This document shows positions 24,927 through 33,209 of a DNA stretch of 64,000 nt, in pieces. Origin of the DNA: an uncultured Collinsella sp. (GTDB lineage: Bacteria; Actinomycetota; Coriobacteriia; Coriobacteriales; Coriobacteriaceae); assembly GCA_900758885.1 (NCBI GenBank), contig CAAETD010000070.1:1-64000 (forward strand). The letters run 5' to 3'. How positions within the stretch are numbered: position 1 is the first letter of the stretch; the number at the start of each line of letters is the position of its first letter. A program made the position numbers and the translations under genes. Below the pieces are notes generated by a model. It saw only the letters and a program-made list of their open reading frames with translations, had not been told where the DNA came from and made no database searches.

Positions 24927-25060
24927 ACGCTCTCCCTTCATTGTGCGCGCCCGAGCGAGGGCACCTAAAAAGCGCCCTTACGACGGCCACCTTCAAAGTC
25001 CTACGGTGCCGCCACAAGAGCGCTTACGCTGTCCCCATCCGGAGAAGGGGACGATATGTC
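24927..25060 (-). promoter_or_regulatory. Structured 5' leader of the B3/B4 gene, possible attenuator
   Basis: From the promoter at 25067-25095 the minus-strand transcript would begin with the hairpin GTCCCC/GGGGAC. AAGCGC follows, able to pair with GCGCTT just before a T run (TTTTT, about 24966-24971), which has the shape of a terminator ahead of the coding region. The element GTGGCGGCACCG between them loosely resembles a T-box core but lacks its consensus. No specific riboswitch class is assigned. Confidence 0.4.
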
Positions 25061-25066
25061 AAGCGT

Positions 25067-25095
25067 ATTGTAACCCGAGTCATCCACGCGAGCAA
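25067..25095 (-). promoter_or_regulatory. Promoter of the B3/B4 gene
   Basis: Minus strand: TTGCTC, 17-bp spacer, TACAAT. It lies directly downstream of the repeat family A copy that ends pckA-side transcription. Confidence 0.6.
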
Positions 25096-25130
25096 AACCA
25101 CCATAAAGGCGCCTGTCCCCTTTGTGGTGG
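25094..25130. repeat. Repeat family A copy between pckA and the B3/B4 gene
   Basis: AAAACCACCATAAAGG, GCGCCTGTCC, CCTTTGTGGTGG. One arm is changed and the T tail on the + strand is lost (ATATGG). It lies 20 bp past the pckA stop and abuts the -35 of the B3/B4 promoter. Confidence 0.7.
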
Positions 25131-25149
25131 ATATGGACTCACGGCGAAG

Positions 25150-26820
25150 CTAGTGGCGAAGTCCCAGCAGCCCGCGGCCGCGATGACGAGCGTCGGCGTG
25201 TACTTGGGCGTGCGGGCCGGCGGCTTTGACGGACTCGGGCAGGTGCGAGTACTTCTTCTCGAAGTTCTCCTCGAACATCACCGCCAGGTTGTGCGCGGCC
25301 TCGTCATAGCGCGCGGTGCTCTGCCAGTATTGGCGCGGCACCAGGATGCCATCGGGCACGCCGTGGCACGTCGTGGGAATGTCGACGTTAAAGATGTCGT
25401 CGTGCAAGAACTCGCCGTCCTCGATGGTACCGTCGAGGGCGCGGGCCACCAGGGCGCGCGTGTAGGCAAGCTCGATGCGATGGCCCACACCATAACCGCC
25501 GCCAATCCAGCCGGTGTTGACCAGGTACACGCGCGTACGACCGTCGGCGATACGCTCGCCGAGCATCTTGGCATAGACCATGGGGTCGAGCGGCATAAAC
25601 GGCTCGCCAAACAGCGAGGAGAACGTGGGCGTGGGCTCGGTGACGCCGACCTCGGTGCCGGGAATCTTAGCCGTAAAGCCCGTCACAAAGTGGTACATGG
25701 CGGCATCGGCCGTCAGACGTGAGATGGGTGGCAGCACGCCAAAAGCGTCGCAAGTCAGGAACAGCACGACACTCGGAGTGGTGCCCATGCCCTTAGTCCA
25801 CGCGTTAGGAATGTGCTCCACGGGATAGGCCACGCGCGTGTTGTGCGTGATCGAGATGTCGTCGTAGTTGGGCTTGCGGTTCTCGTCGAGCACCACGTTT
25901 TCGCAAATGGCGCCAAAACGGACGGCGTTGAAGATCTCGGGCTCGTGGAAGGCGTCCAGGCCCTCGCATTTTGCGTAGCAGCCACCCTCGATGTTGAAGA
26001 TACCCATGTCGGACCAACCGTGCTCGTCGTCGCCGATCAGCAGACGCGTGGGATTGGCCGAAAGCGTGGTCTTGCCGGTGCCGGACAGGCCAAAGAACAC
26101 GGCGGTCTCGTGCGTGACGGGATCCATGCTGGCCGAGCAGTGCATGGGCAGCACGTCGTCCTCGACGGGCAGCAGATAGTTCATGACGCTAAAGATCGAC
26201 TTTTTAATCTCGCCGGAGTAGCCGGTGCCGGCGACCAGAATCACGCGTTCCTGGAAGTTGATGACCACCGCGGCGCTGGAGTTGAGGCCCTTGATGGCGG
26301 GGTCGCACTGGTAACCGGGCGCTGCGAGCACGCAGAAGTCGGGCTCGCCGGTGCGCGCGATTTCGCGAGCGAGCGGGCGGGCGAGCATCTGCTTAATAAA
26401 AAGTGCCTGGCTGGCACGCTCGCAGGCAACGAGCAGTCGACGCGTGTGGTTGCGGTCGGCACCTGCCATGCCGCGGGTGACGAACACGTCGCGCTCGTTG
26501 AGATAGTCGACGATGCCGGCCTTGATGGCCTCATAGCTCTCGACGGACAGCGGGCGGTTGACCGCGCCCCAGGCAATCTTGTCGTGAACATCGGGGGTGT
26601 CAACGATAAAGCGGTCATTGGGGGAACGGCCGGTACGCTCCCCCGTCTCGATCACCAGCGCGCCGTTGGATGCCATGCGGCCTTCTTCGCGGCGGATAGC
26701 GTGCTCGACGAGCTCCGCGGCGGGCAGATCGACCAGCAGACGGGGTTGATTCTCGGCGGGATCTTCGACCAGCGTAATACCAAAATTGGACAGAACTTCT
26801 GCAGGGGTAACACCAGGCAT
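25150..26820 (-). CDS. pckA: Phosphoenolpyruvate carboxykinase (ATP)
   Basis: Converts oxaloacetate and ATP to PEP and CO2; in gut anaerobes often run toward oxaloacetate for succinate formation. The 556-residue enzyme has RTGRSPNDRFIVD near residue 62, the Mn/PEP-site segment VFFGLSGTGKTTLSANPTRLLIGDDEHGWSD (P-loop near residue 240, kinase-2 LIGDDEH), the PEPCK signature region IFNIEGGCYAKCEGL, and ITHNTRVAYPVEHIPNA. This is the ATP type, not GTP type. The start at 26820 follows AAAGGAGGCCCC; in-frame sequence upstream is non-conserved. A palindrome CTTTAC-TCAC-GTAAAG lies 42 bp upstream. Confidence 0.97.
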   Translation of the reverse strand: MPGVTPAEVLSNFGITLVEDPAENQPRLLVDLPAAELVEHAIRREEGRMASNGALVIETGERTGRSPNDRFIVDTPDVHDKIAWGAVNRPLSVESYEAIKAGIVDYLNERDVFVTRGMAGADRNHTRRLLVACERASQALFIKQMLARPLAREIARTGEPDFCVLAAPGYQCDPAIKGLNSSAAVVINFQERVILVAGTGYSGEIKKSIFSVMNYLLPVEDDVLPMHCSASMDPVTHETAVFFGLSGTGKTTLSANPTRLLIGDDEHGWSDMGIFNIEGGCYAKCEGLDAFHEPEIFNAVRFGAICENVVLDENRKPNYDDISITHNTRVAYPVEHIPNAWTKGMGTTPSVVLFLTCDAFGVLPPISRLTADAAMYHFVTGFTAKIPGTEVGVTEPTPTFSSLFGEPFMPLDPMVYAKMLGERIADGRTRVYLVNTGWIGGGYGVGHRIELAYTRALVARALDGTIEDGEFLHDDIFNVDIPTTCHGVPDGILVPRQYWQSTARYDEAAHNLAVMFEENFEKKYSHLPESVKAAGPHAQVHADARHRGRGLLGLRH

Positions 26821-26861
26821 GGGGCCTCCTTTAAAAACGCGACACGTTGACGCGACGCGCA

Positions 26862-26877
26862 CTTTACTCACGTAAAG
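26862..26877. promoter_or_regulatory. Palindrome upstream of pckA
   Basis: CTTTAC-TCAC-GTAAAG, a perfect 6-bp inverted repeat in the probable pckA promoter region; candidate operator. Confidence 0.35.
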
Positions 26878-26958
26878 CCCGTTGTACCCGATATGCAAAA
26901 ACGTTTTTGCGGCAAGGGCGGCAAGCCCGCCCAACGGTCAAAAATCGCAGGCAAGCGG

Positions 26959-27101
26959 CCTAGTCATTGGGGACGCTTTTAAGCAACTAGTCATTGGGGA
27001 CACTCTTGAACAGACAACATTCAAGGAGTGTCCCCGGATGCCGGCACTTAGGGACGTTCCCAAAGTGCCGGCACATAAGGAACGTCCCTAAGTGCCGACT
27101 A
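26959..27101. repeat. Dispersed repeat family B cluster upstream of the flippase gene
   Basis: It contains two tandem TAGTCATTGGGGAC units, then AAGGAGTGTCCCCGGATGCC, GGCACTTAGGGACGTTCCC, and a second block AAAGTGCCGGCACATAAGG AACGTCCC. This is the largest copy of the family in the window and appears internally duplicated. No gene fits here. Confidence 0.75.
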
Positions 27102-27151
27102 CCGAATGGCGCCGCCGAAATTATCGAACAACCTGTTCAAAAACACGAGCG

Positions 27152-27171
27152 GACACCGCGGTGTCTATACT
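27152..27171 (+). promoter_or_regulatory. Perfect palindrome joined to a -10 box
   Basis: GACACCGCGGTGTC (14-bp perfect palindrome) is followed immediately by TATACT, 29 bp before the flippase start codon. The geometry suggests an operator overlapping the promoter. A second imperfect dyad GAAC-AACCT-GTTC lies at about 27126-27138. Confidence 0.5.
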
Positions 27172-27199
27172 AGAGCGCAGCAATAGAAAGGACCCCGCT

Positions 27200-28783
27200 T
27201 TGAGCATCACGCCCCTCGATAGCATTCGCCGCGCCATCGCCCGCCGTAACGGCGTCTCCAACCCCGCTGCATCGAAAGACGGCGCCGCGAAGGCCCAGGG
27301 CGGCCGCATCGAGAACGGCCTGTTCCCCGCCTCCCACACGGCCGAAGAGCTCGCGCGCATCCAGGAGCTGAGCCAGCGCAACGCCGGCGGCCCCGACAGC
27401 AGCCAGGCCACGCGCCGTCGCCGGCGCGAACGCGATCGGGAGCCCAGCCCCGTCCGCCGCATGGTCAACGCTTGGTGGAACCGTCTGCTCGGCGCCGTCT
27501 ACGGCGGCGGCTTCTCCATGCAGGAAGCGGAATACGAGGAGCACGCCACCCGCCGCGACTATCTCTGGAATACCCTGGGCACCGCCGTGTGGGGCATGGT
27601 GTTTCCTCTGCTCACCATCGTGTCGACACAGCTCGCGGGTGCCGAGGAGGCCGGTAAGTTCTCCATCGCCTTCGTCACCGGCACGCTCATCATGATCGCA
27701 TGCAACTACGGCGTGCGCAATTTCCAGGTATCGGACATCGACGAAAAGACGTCCTTCGCCTCCTACCAGCTCAATCGTTGGATCTGCGGAGCCCTAGCCC
27801 TAGGCTGCGGCCTGCTCTACAGCAGCGCCCGCGGCTATGACGCGCATATGGCGACGATCGGCCTGGGCGTCTACCTCTACAAGGTGATCGACGGCGTCGC
27901 CGACGTGTACGAAGGCCGCCTGCAGCAGGCCGACAAGCTCTACCTGGCCGGCATGAGCCAAACGCTACGCTCCGTCGGCGTCATCGCGGTCTTTAGCGTG
28001 GCGCTGTTCCTCACGCGCAGTATGCCCATCGCGGCCATGGTCATGGGTGTCACCGCCATCGCCTCGCTCGTGCTGGTCACCGCGCCGCTTGCCCTGCTCG
28101 AGACCGAAAAATCGCGCCGCGTGAGCCTGCGCGAGGTCGGCCACCTGTTTGTCCAGTGCGTCCCGCTCTTTGGTGCACTGTTCCTGTTCAACCTAATTGA
28201 GAGCATGCCCAAGTTTGTGATGGAAGGCACGCTGGCATACAAATATCAGCTGTACTTTAATGCCCTGTTCTTTCCGGCGCAAGCTATTTTGCTGAGCATT
28301 GGATTTATCTATAAACCGCAGCTCCTGCGCTTGTCGAGCATTTGGGCTAATCCTCGCAAGCGTCGTCGCTTTGACCTGATTATTGTTGCCGTTATGGCGC
28401 TGATCGTAGTCATCACCGGCGTGTGCGCCGCATTTATGGCAGGTCCCGGTATTCCCCTCATGAGCTTTATGTACGGCCTCAGCTTTGAGCGCTACCGTAC
28501 GCTGGCGCTGCTAATGGTCCTCGCCGGCGGCGTCACCGCGGCCATCGACTTTATCTACGCCATCATCACGGTGCTGCGCCATGCCGGCGACGTCACCAAG
28601 GTCTACCTGATTTGTTTTGCCGTGATCGTGGTACTCCCGGTGATCCTGATCAACCTGCTGGGCCTGATGGGTGCCGTCGTAAGCTACCTGGCTATCATGG
28701 CCCTACTGCTGGTGCTGCTGATTGTCGAGTACGCCCACATCCGCCAACGCATAGAACGAGCCCGCAACCCGTACGGCGCCTAA
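27200..28783 (+). CDS. Wzx/MATE-like polysaccharide flippase, multi-spanning membrane protein
   Basis: The 527-residue product has a basic, disordered N-terminus (to about residue 105, including RRRRERDRE). A conserved-looking pre-membrane segment (AEYEEHATRRDYLWNTLGTAVWG) and about 12-14 hydrophobic helices follow. Hydropathy and layout match polysaccharide exporters of the MATE/oligosaccharidyl-lipid flippase superfamily; the lipid-linked substrate is unknown. I chose the TTG at 27200 because AGAAAGGACCCCGCT directly precedes it; upstream in-frame codons fall in repeat sequence. The WecA-type transferase in the window would make the kind of lipid-linked sugar such a protein moves (inference). 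Confidence 0.78.
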   Translation: MSITPLDSIRRAIARRNGVSNPAASKDGAAKAQGGRIENGLFPASHTAEELARIQELSQRNAGGPDSSQATRRRRRERDREPSPVRRMVNAWWNRLLGAVYGGGFSMQEAEYEEHATRRDYLWNTLGTAVWGMVFPLLTIVSTQLAGAEEAGKFSIAFVTGTLIMIACNYGVRNFQVSDIDEKTSFASYQLNRWICGALALGCGLLYSSARGYDAHMATIGLGVYLYKVIDGVADVYEGRLQQADKLYLAGMSQTLRSVGVIAVFSVALFLTRSMPIAAMVMGVTAIASLVLVTAPLALLETEKSRRVSLREVGHLFVQCVPLFGALFLFNLIESMPKFVMEGTLAYKYQLYFNALFFPAQAILLSIGFIYKPQLLRLSSIWANPRKRRRFDLIIVAVMALIVVITGVCAAFMAGPGIPLMSFMYGLSFERYRTLALLMVLAGGVTAAIDFIYAIITVLRHAGDVTKVYLICFAVIVVLPVILINLLGLMGAVVSYLAIMALLLVLLIVEYAHIRQRIERARNPYGA

Positions 28784-28853
28784 TTGCGGCGATGGGAGAA
28801 GCTAATTTGCGGTGGAATCACCCCGGCTGGAGTCTCGTTGCGGACACGCAAAA

Positions 28854-28976
28854 CTAAGTGAGTAGACTTTTACCGAATCCCGGACCACACCGACAAAGCA
28901 CAAGTCCGTGACCAGCGGTTTTATTGAGGCAAATATGTTGGGTGCTCGGCATTTCCAAAAAAGTCTACTCACTTAG
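28854..28976. repeat. Inverted repeat, family D
   Basis: CTAAGTGAGTAGACTTTT at 28854 and AAAAAGTCTACTCACTTAG at 28958 form an inverted pair of about 18 bp around 85 bp with no coding signal. A related TAGACT/TAGATT element occurs at 39894-39998. A partial family C motif (CTAATTTGCGGTGGAA, 28802-28817) precedes it. Confidence 0.7.
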
Positions 28977-28992
28977 CCAGCGGGCAGCCAAA

Positions 28993-29024
28993 TGATTATT
29001 TAATCCCCGTCCCTGAAAAATCAA
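28993..29024. repeat. Dispersed hairpin family E, copy 2
   Basis: TGATTATTTAATCCCCGTCC and CTGAAAAATCA: the same layout and CCGTCCC loop as at 17904. It lies between the flippase and the phosphoesterase, a 308-bp spacer otherwise holding only the family D inverted repeat. Confidence 0.6.
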
Positions 29025-29091
29025 TTTGCGGGCAGAAGGGCAAAAGTAGTCAAAAAAGGCCCCGTCCAGAATTAGCTACCCCTTGCACCGA

Positions 29092-29931
29092 TTATTCGCC
29101 CGGGTTGATGTTCGCGTAGAACTCCGCCCCATCATCGAGCCGCAGGATGCCCACACGACCGAACTCGGAGCCGGTGGCGGCAGCGCAGTCGATGTCGATG
29201 CGATCGGGCACACCGGCGGCATCCTCGCCGCCCAGGCGCACGATCTGCCCGCGGCCCGACTCCTCGTCGAGCCCCGCAAGACCACCGACCTCGCAATAAC
29301 GCCCGAGCGACACCGTTGGCGTGTGACCGCTCACCACGACCGGGCCCTTGCCCTCGGCAGAAAGCAGCCCGGTCGACGCATCCCAATAGCCATGACGAAT
29401 CCACAGCAGGTCATCGGACGACTGCACCGCGAGCATCTGCTGCAGCAGCTCGCGATCGGCACCCACCGCACCGACGCCATCGGCACAATCGACGCCATGC
29501 TCAAGCAAAAACGCGCGCGCCGCCTTCATCTCGATTCCAGCATGTACCAGCAGATACGGGCGCTCCTCGGTCTCGACCACCGCGTAGAGCGGCAGCGCGG
29601 CCATCCATCGCACGAGCTCCTCGTATGCCTCAAATTCCATGTCGTTGAGCTGCTCGCGCGTCGTCCAGCCACCGTTGATATCCCAGGTCTCGGCATCGAG
29701 CGGATCCTGACCAATGATGGCATCGAGCATGATCTGCTCGTGATTACCCTTGAGCACGTGGGCGTTGGGCAGCGAGCGCACGAGCTTAATAACGCCGACC
29801 GGATCGGGCCCGCGATCGATCATGTCGCCCAGCACGTACAGCGTGTCGTCGGACGTCAACGAGATCTTAGACAGGGCCTCGTCAAGCGCACGCACGTGCC
29901 CGTGAGCATCAGATGTCACATAGATCGCCAT
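29092..29931 (-). CDS. PPP-type metallophosphoesterase
   Basis: This 279-residue protein has the phosphoprotein-phosphatase motif set in order: SDAHGH (residues 7-12), GDMIDRG (35-41), GNHE (61-64), HAG (129-131) and SGHTP near 201. The size and order fit bacterial PrpA/ApaH-like serine/threonine phosphatases or Ap4A hydrolases; the substrate cannot be told. A probable dinuclear metal centre (Mn/Fe). Start preceded by AAGGAGAGGCGTACC. Cytoplasmic; single-gene unit. Confidence 0.9.
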   Translation of the reverse strand: MAIYVTSDAHGHVRALDEALSKISLTSDDTLYVLGDMIDRGPDPVGVIKLVRSLPNAHVLKGNHEQIMLDAIIGQDPLDAETWDINGGWTTREQLNDMEFEAYEELVRWMAALPLYAVVETEERPYLLVHAGIEMKAARAFLLEHGVDCADGVGAVGADRELLQQMLAVQSSDDLLWIRHGYWDASTGLLSAEGKGPVVVSGHTPTVSLGRYCEVGGLAGLDEESGRGQIVRLGGEDAAGVPDRIDIDCAAATGSEFGRVGILRLDDGAEFYANINPGE

Positions 29932-30184
29932 GGTACGCCTCTCCTTGCATTGCGGCCGAAGCCCGGTGCCGCAACTAAAACTTCAAGTTGAACTTAAACG
30001 TTACCCATTGTACTCCGTTGCAATAAAGCTGGAAAGGGTTTCCGAGCAGAGGCAAAGACGGCAGCCGTCTATGACGATATCGCGCACGCGCGCAATCCAA
30101 CCCCATAAACCCACCATCTTTGGGTACAAATAACCGCAGACAACTGACCGTGCCACGCCAACCACCCAGGAGCGGACACTATCC

Positions 30185-31786
30185 ATGAACCAGATCCTTC
30201 TCTTTATCGGCCTCGTCATCATTTTGTGCCTGACCATCAAACCCGTCGGCAAAAAACTCCCCTTCCCCACCCTGCTCATCTTTATCGCGCTGGGCATGCT
30301 GTTGGGCGTCAACGGCCCGACGCATATCGACTTTAGCGACTACGCACTCACCGAAACCGTCTGCAGCACGGCGCTGCTGTTCATCATGTTCTACGGCGGC
30401 TTTAACACCAATATCGACCGCGCCAAGCCCGTCGCTGCGCCGGCGGTGCTGCTGAGCACGCTCGGCGTCGTCATCACTGCCGGCATCACCGGCATGTTCG
30501 CCCACTTCGCGCTGGGGTTCGACTGGATCGGTGGCCTGCTGCTGGGATCGGTCGTGGCATCCACCGACGCGGCGAGCGTCTTTAGCGTACTGCGTGAGCA
30601 CAGCCTGTCGCTGAGAGGTGGCACCGACTCGCTGCTCGAGGTCGAATCGGGCTCCAACGACCCCGTCGCCTACATGCTCACCGCCGTGCTCGCCACACTC
30701 GCGACCGGCGGCGACATCAACATTCCCGCACTGCTGGCCAAGCAGATTATCCTGGGCGCGGGCCTGGGCCTTGCCCTCGGCTGGGCGGCGGGCCGCCTGA
30801 TTGAACGCGCACATGCAACGGCCGAAGGTGCGCAGACCATCTTTTTGTTCGCCGTGGCCATCGTCGCCTACGCGCTGCCGAGCTACCTGGGCGGCAACGG
30901 ATTTTTGGCCGTGTACCTGGCCGGCATTGTGCTGGGTGCGAGCGACATCACCGGCAAGGTCGAGATGGCGCACTTCTTCGATACCCTCACCGAGATGGCC
31001 GAGATGACGATCTTCTTCTTGCTCGGCCTGCTCGTAACGCCCGCACGCCTGCCGCAGATGCTGCTGCCGGGCCTGGCGCTCATGGCGTTTATGCTCTTTG
31101 TGAGCCGCCCCATCGCCGTCGGCGTGCTCCTAGCGCCCTTTAAGACGAACCCTCGCCAGGTTGCGCTCGTAAGCTGGGCGGGTCTGCGCGGCGCGGCTTC
31201 GGTCGTGTTTAGCCTCTTTACCGTGGTGGCCGGTGTTCCTGGCGGTCACGACCTGTTTGACCTGGTATTTGTGATTGCCGTGTCGAGCATTGTGGTGCAG
31301 GGCTCGCTTCTGCCGGCGGTGGCGAAAAAGCTCAATATGATCGATGCGACCGGCGACGTGCGCCGTACGTTTAACGATTACCGCGACGAGGACGGCATGT
31401 CGTTTGTCAAGTTCAAGGTGGGCGCGGGCCATCCGTTTTCCGGACGCTCGCTCGCCGATATTGGCAGCGCCACGGACATGCTCGTCGTCCTGGTGCTGCG
31501 CGATGGCGCGCACCCGGTGCTGCCCAATGGCGATACCGTGATTGAGGAAGGCGACCTATTGGTGATGGCTGCCCCGACGTTTGAAGAGCGTGCCGAGGTT
31601 ACGCTGCGCGAGGTCACCGTGACGCCCCACGGTCGCCTGGCCGGCCAGCGCCTGCGCGACGTGCCGCAAGGCAAGCATCCGTTTATTGTGGTGATGCTCA
31701 AGCGCGACGGCCAAACGATCATTCCCGATGGCAACACCCTAATATACGCCGGCGACGAAGCCGTCATTGCCACACTGGCGTCGTAG
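30185..31786 (+). CDS. Potassium/proton antiporter (CPA1, NhaP2-type)
   Basis: A 533-residue membrane antiporter. About 12-13 helices (residues 4-385) include LLLGSVVASTDAASVFSVLR and LLEVESGSNDPVAYMLT, the conserved ion-site Asp regions of CPA transporters, and VSWAGLRGAASVVFSLF. The C-terminal cytoplasmic part carries two TrkA_C-like regulatory stretches (KFKVGAGHPFSGRSLADIG near 414; LVVLVLRDGAHPVLPNGDTVIEEGDLLVMAAP), which in relatives bind nucleotides. The layout is that of YcgO/NhaP2 K+/H+ antiporters. The AGGAG site is 12 bp from the ATG. Confidence 0.9.
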   Translation: MNQILLFIGLVIILCLTIKPVGKKLPFPTLLIFIALGMLLGVNGPTHIDFSDYALTETVCSTALLFIMFYGGFNTNIDRAKPVAAPAVLLSTLGVVITAGITGMFAHFALGFDWIGGLLLGSVVASTDAASVFSVLREHSLSLRGGTDSLLEVESGSNDPVAYMLTAVLATLATGGDINIPALLAKQIILGAGLGLALGWAAGRLIERAHATAEGAQTIFLFAVAIVAYALPSYLGGNGFLAVYLAGIVLGASDITGKVEMAHFFDTLTEMAEMTIFFLLGLLVTPARLPQMLLPGLALMAFMLFVSRPIAVGVLLAPFKTNPRQVALVSWAGLRGAASVVFSLFTVVAGVPGGHDLFDLVFVIAVSSIVVQGSLLPAVAKKLNMIDATGDVRRTFNDYRDEDGMSFVKFKVGAGHPFSGRSLADIGSATDMLVVLVLRDGAHPVLPNGDTVIEEGDLLVMAAPTFEERAEVTLREVTVTPHGRLAGQRLRDVPQGKHPFIVVMLKRDGQTIIPDGNTLIYAGDEAVIATLAS

Positions 31787-32012
31787 CGGGCAGGAGGTAA
31801 CTAATTTGCGGCGAAGAGATCAAGCGCCTAGAGAACCTCATGCCTTCGCTCGCAGATTTGGATTTGCCTGAGGAGTAAAGCACCCCTCCCCCATGTAACA
31901 ACCCTGTAAATCATAGCGACGCACTCGAGTTTTACCGTGATGCGGTCGCGTCTGGCGCTCCACTGTGCTAAAGTATCCCGAACGTTCAAACGACTACGAG
32001 GGGGACTAGAAG

Positions 32013-33137
32013 ATGGCACGTGTGCACAACTTCTCAGCTGGCCCGGCCGCACTGCCTACAAGCGTGCTCGCCGAGATCGCCGACGAGATGATGGACTACC
32101 GCGGTTGCGGCATGTCCGTGCTCGAGATGAGCCATCGATCTAGTATGTACCAGCAGATCATCGACGACGCCGAGGCAACCCTGCGTCGCCTGCTGAGCAT
32201 CCCCGACAACTACCGCGTCCTGTTTTTGCAGGGCGGCGCCACGCTGCAGTTTGCGGGCATCCCCATGAACCTCATGCGCCGCGGCCGCGCCGGCTACATC
32301 GTGACCGGCAACTTTGCCAACAAGGCATACAAAGAAGCCGCCAAGTACGGCGAGGCCGTGTTGCTCGCGAGTTCCGAGGACACCAACTTCGACCGCATTC
32401 CCAACATGGCCGACATCAACGCGTGCATTGCCGACGAGGGCGCGGGCGAAGGGCTCGACTACGTCTACATCTGCCAGAACAACACCATCTTTGGCACCAT
32501 GTACCACGAGCTGCCCGCTTGCGGCGACGTGCCGCTGGTCGCCGATGTCTCGAGCTGTTTTCTGTCGCAGCCGCTCGACGTCGAGCGCTACGGCCTCATC
32601 TACGCCGGCGCGCAGAAAAACGCCGGCGCCGCGGGTGTGACCGTGGTCATCGTGCGCGACGACCTCATCGCAGATGGCCCCGCCTTTGCGCAGACGCCGC
32701 AGTACATGGACCTCAAGACCCAGGCCGCCAAGGGCTCCATGCTCAACACGCCCAACACCTTTGGTATCTACGTATGCGGCAAGGTGTTCCGTTGGGTTGA
32801 GAAAACCGGCGGACTTGCCGCCATGGCCGAGCGCAACTGGGCCAAGGCCAATCTGCTCTATGACCTGCTCGAGCACAGCGAGCTGTTCCATAGCACTACG
32901 CAGGCCGACAGCCGCTCCATCGCCAACGTCACCTTCCGCACCGGCGACGCCGAACTCGACGCGGCCTTTGTCGCAGGCGCGGCCGGGCACCAGATTCAAA
33001 ACGTCAAGGGTCATCGCCTGGTGGGCGGTATGCGCGCCAGCGTCTACAACGCCGTGACCATGGAAGACGTGCAGGCACTGGCCTCGTACATGAAGGACTT
33101 CGAAGCGCAGCGTAGTTTGAGCCCGCGATCTAACTAG
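32013..33137 (+). CDS. serC: Phosphoserine aminotransferase
   Basis: Transfers an amino group from glutamate to 3-phosphohydroxypyruvate in serine synthesis (PLP-dependent, class V). The 374-residue protein starts MARVHNFSAGPAALPTSVLAEI, has LFLQGGATLQFAGIPMNLM (near 70), the PLP-lysine segment YGLIYAGAQKNAGAAGVTVVIV (near 197-218), and HRLVGGMRASVYNAV at the C-terminus. GAGGGGGACTAGAAG precedes the ATG. serA follows 72 bp downstream on the same strand: a two-gene serine operon without serB. Confidence 0.96.
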   Translation: MARVHNFSAGPAALPTSVLAEIADEMMDYRGCGMSVLEMSHRSSMYQQIIDDAEATLRRLLSIPDNYRVLFLQGGATLQFAGIPMNLMRRGRAGYIVTGNFANKAYKEAAKYGEAVLLASSEDTNFDRIPNMADINACIADEGAGEGLDYVYICQNNTIFGTMYHELPACGDVPLVADVSSCFLSQPLDVERYGLIYAGAQKNAGAAGVTVVIVRDDLIADGPAFAQTPQYMDLKTQAAKGSMLNTPNTFGIYVCGKVFRWVEKTGGLAAMAERNWAKANLLYDLLEHSELFHSTTQADSRSIANVTFRTGDAELDAAFVAGAAGHQIQNVKGHRLVGGMRASVYNAVTMEDVQALASYMKDFEAQRSLSPRSN

Positions 33138-33209
33138 CCCGCAACGCGCGGGCCGACCAGCCATCTCAAACCACCCTGTTTAGATCAAAACCTGCTAAGG
33201 AGTTTTTCT

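Noticed and set aside
10558..25130. Family A repeats as a CRISPR array
   Set aside because: The copies are kilobases apart, palindromic and in both orientations; they behave as dispersed hairpins.
27126..27138. LexA (SOS) box GAAC-AACCT-GTTC upstream of the flippase
   Set aside because: The Gram-positive LexA consensus needs GAAC-N4-GTTC; here the gap is five bases, so it is kept only as an unspecific dyad.
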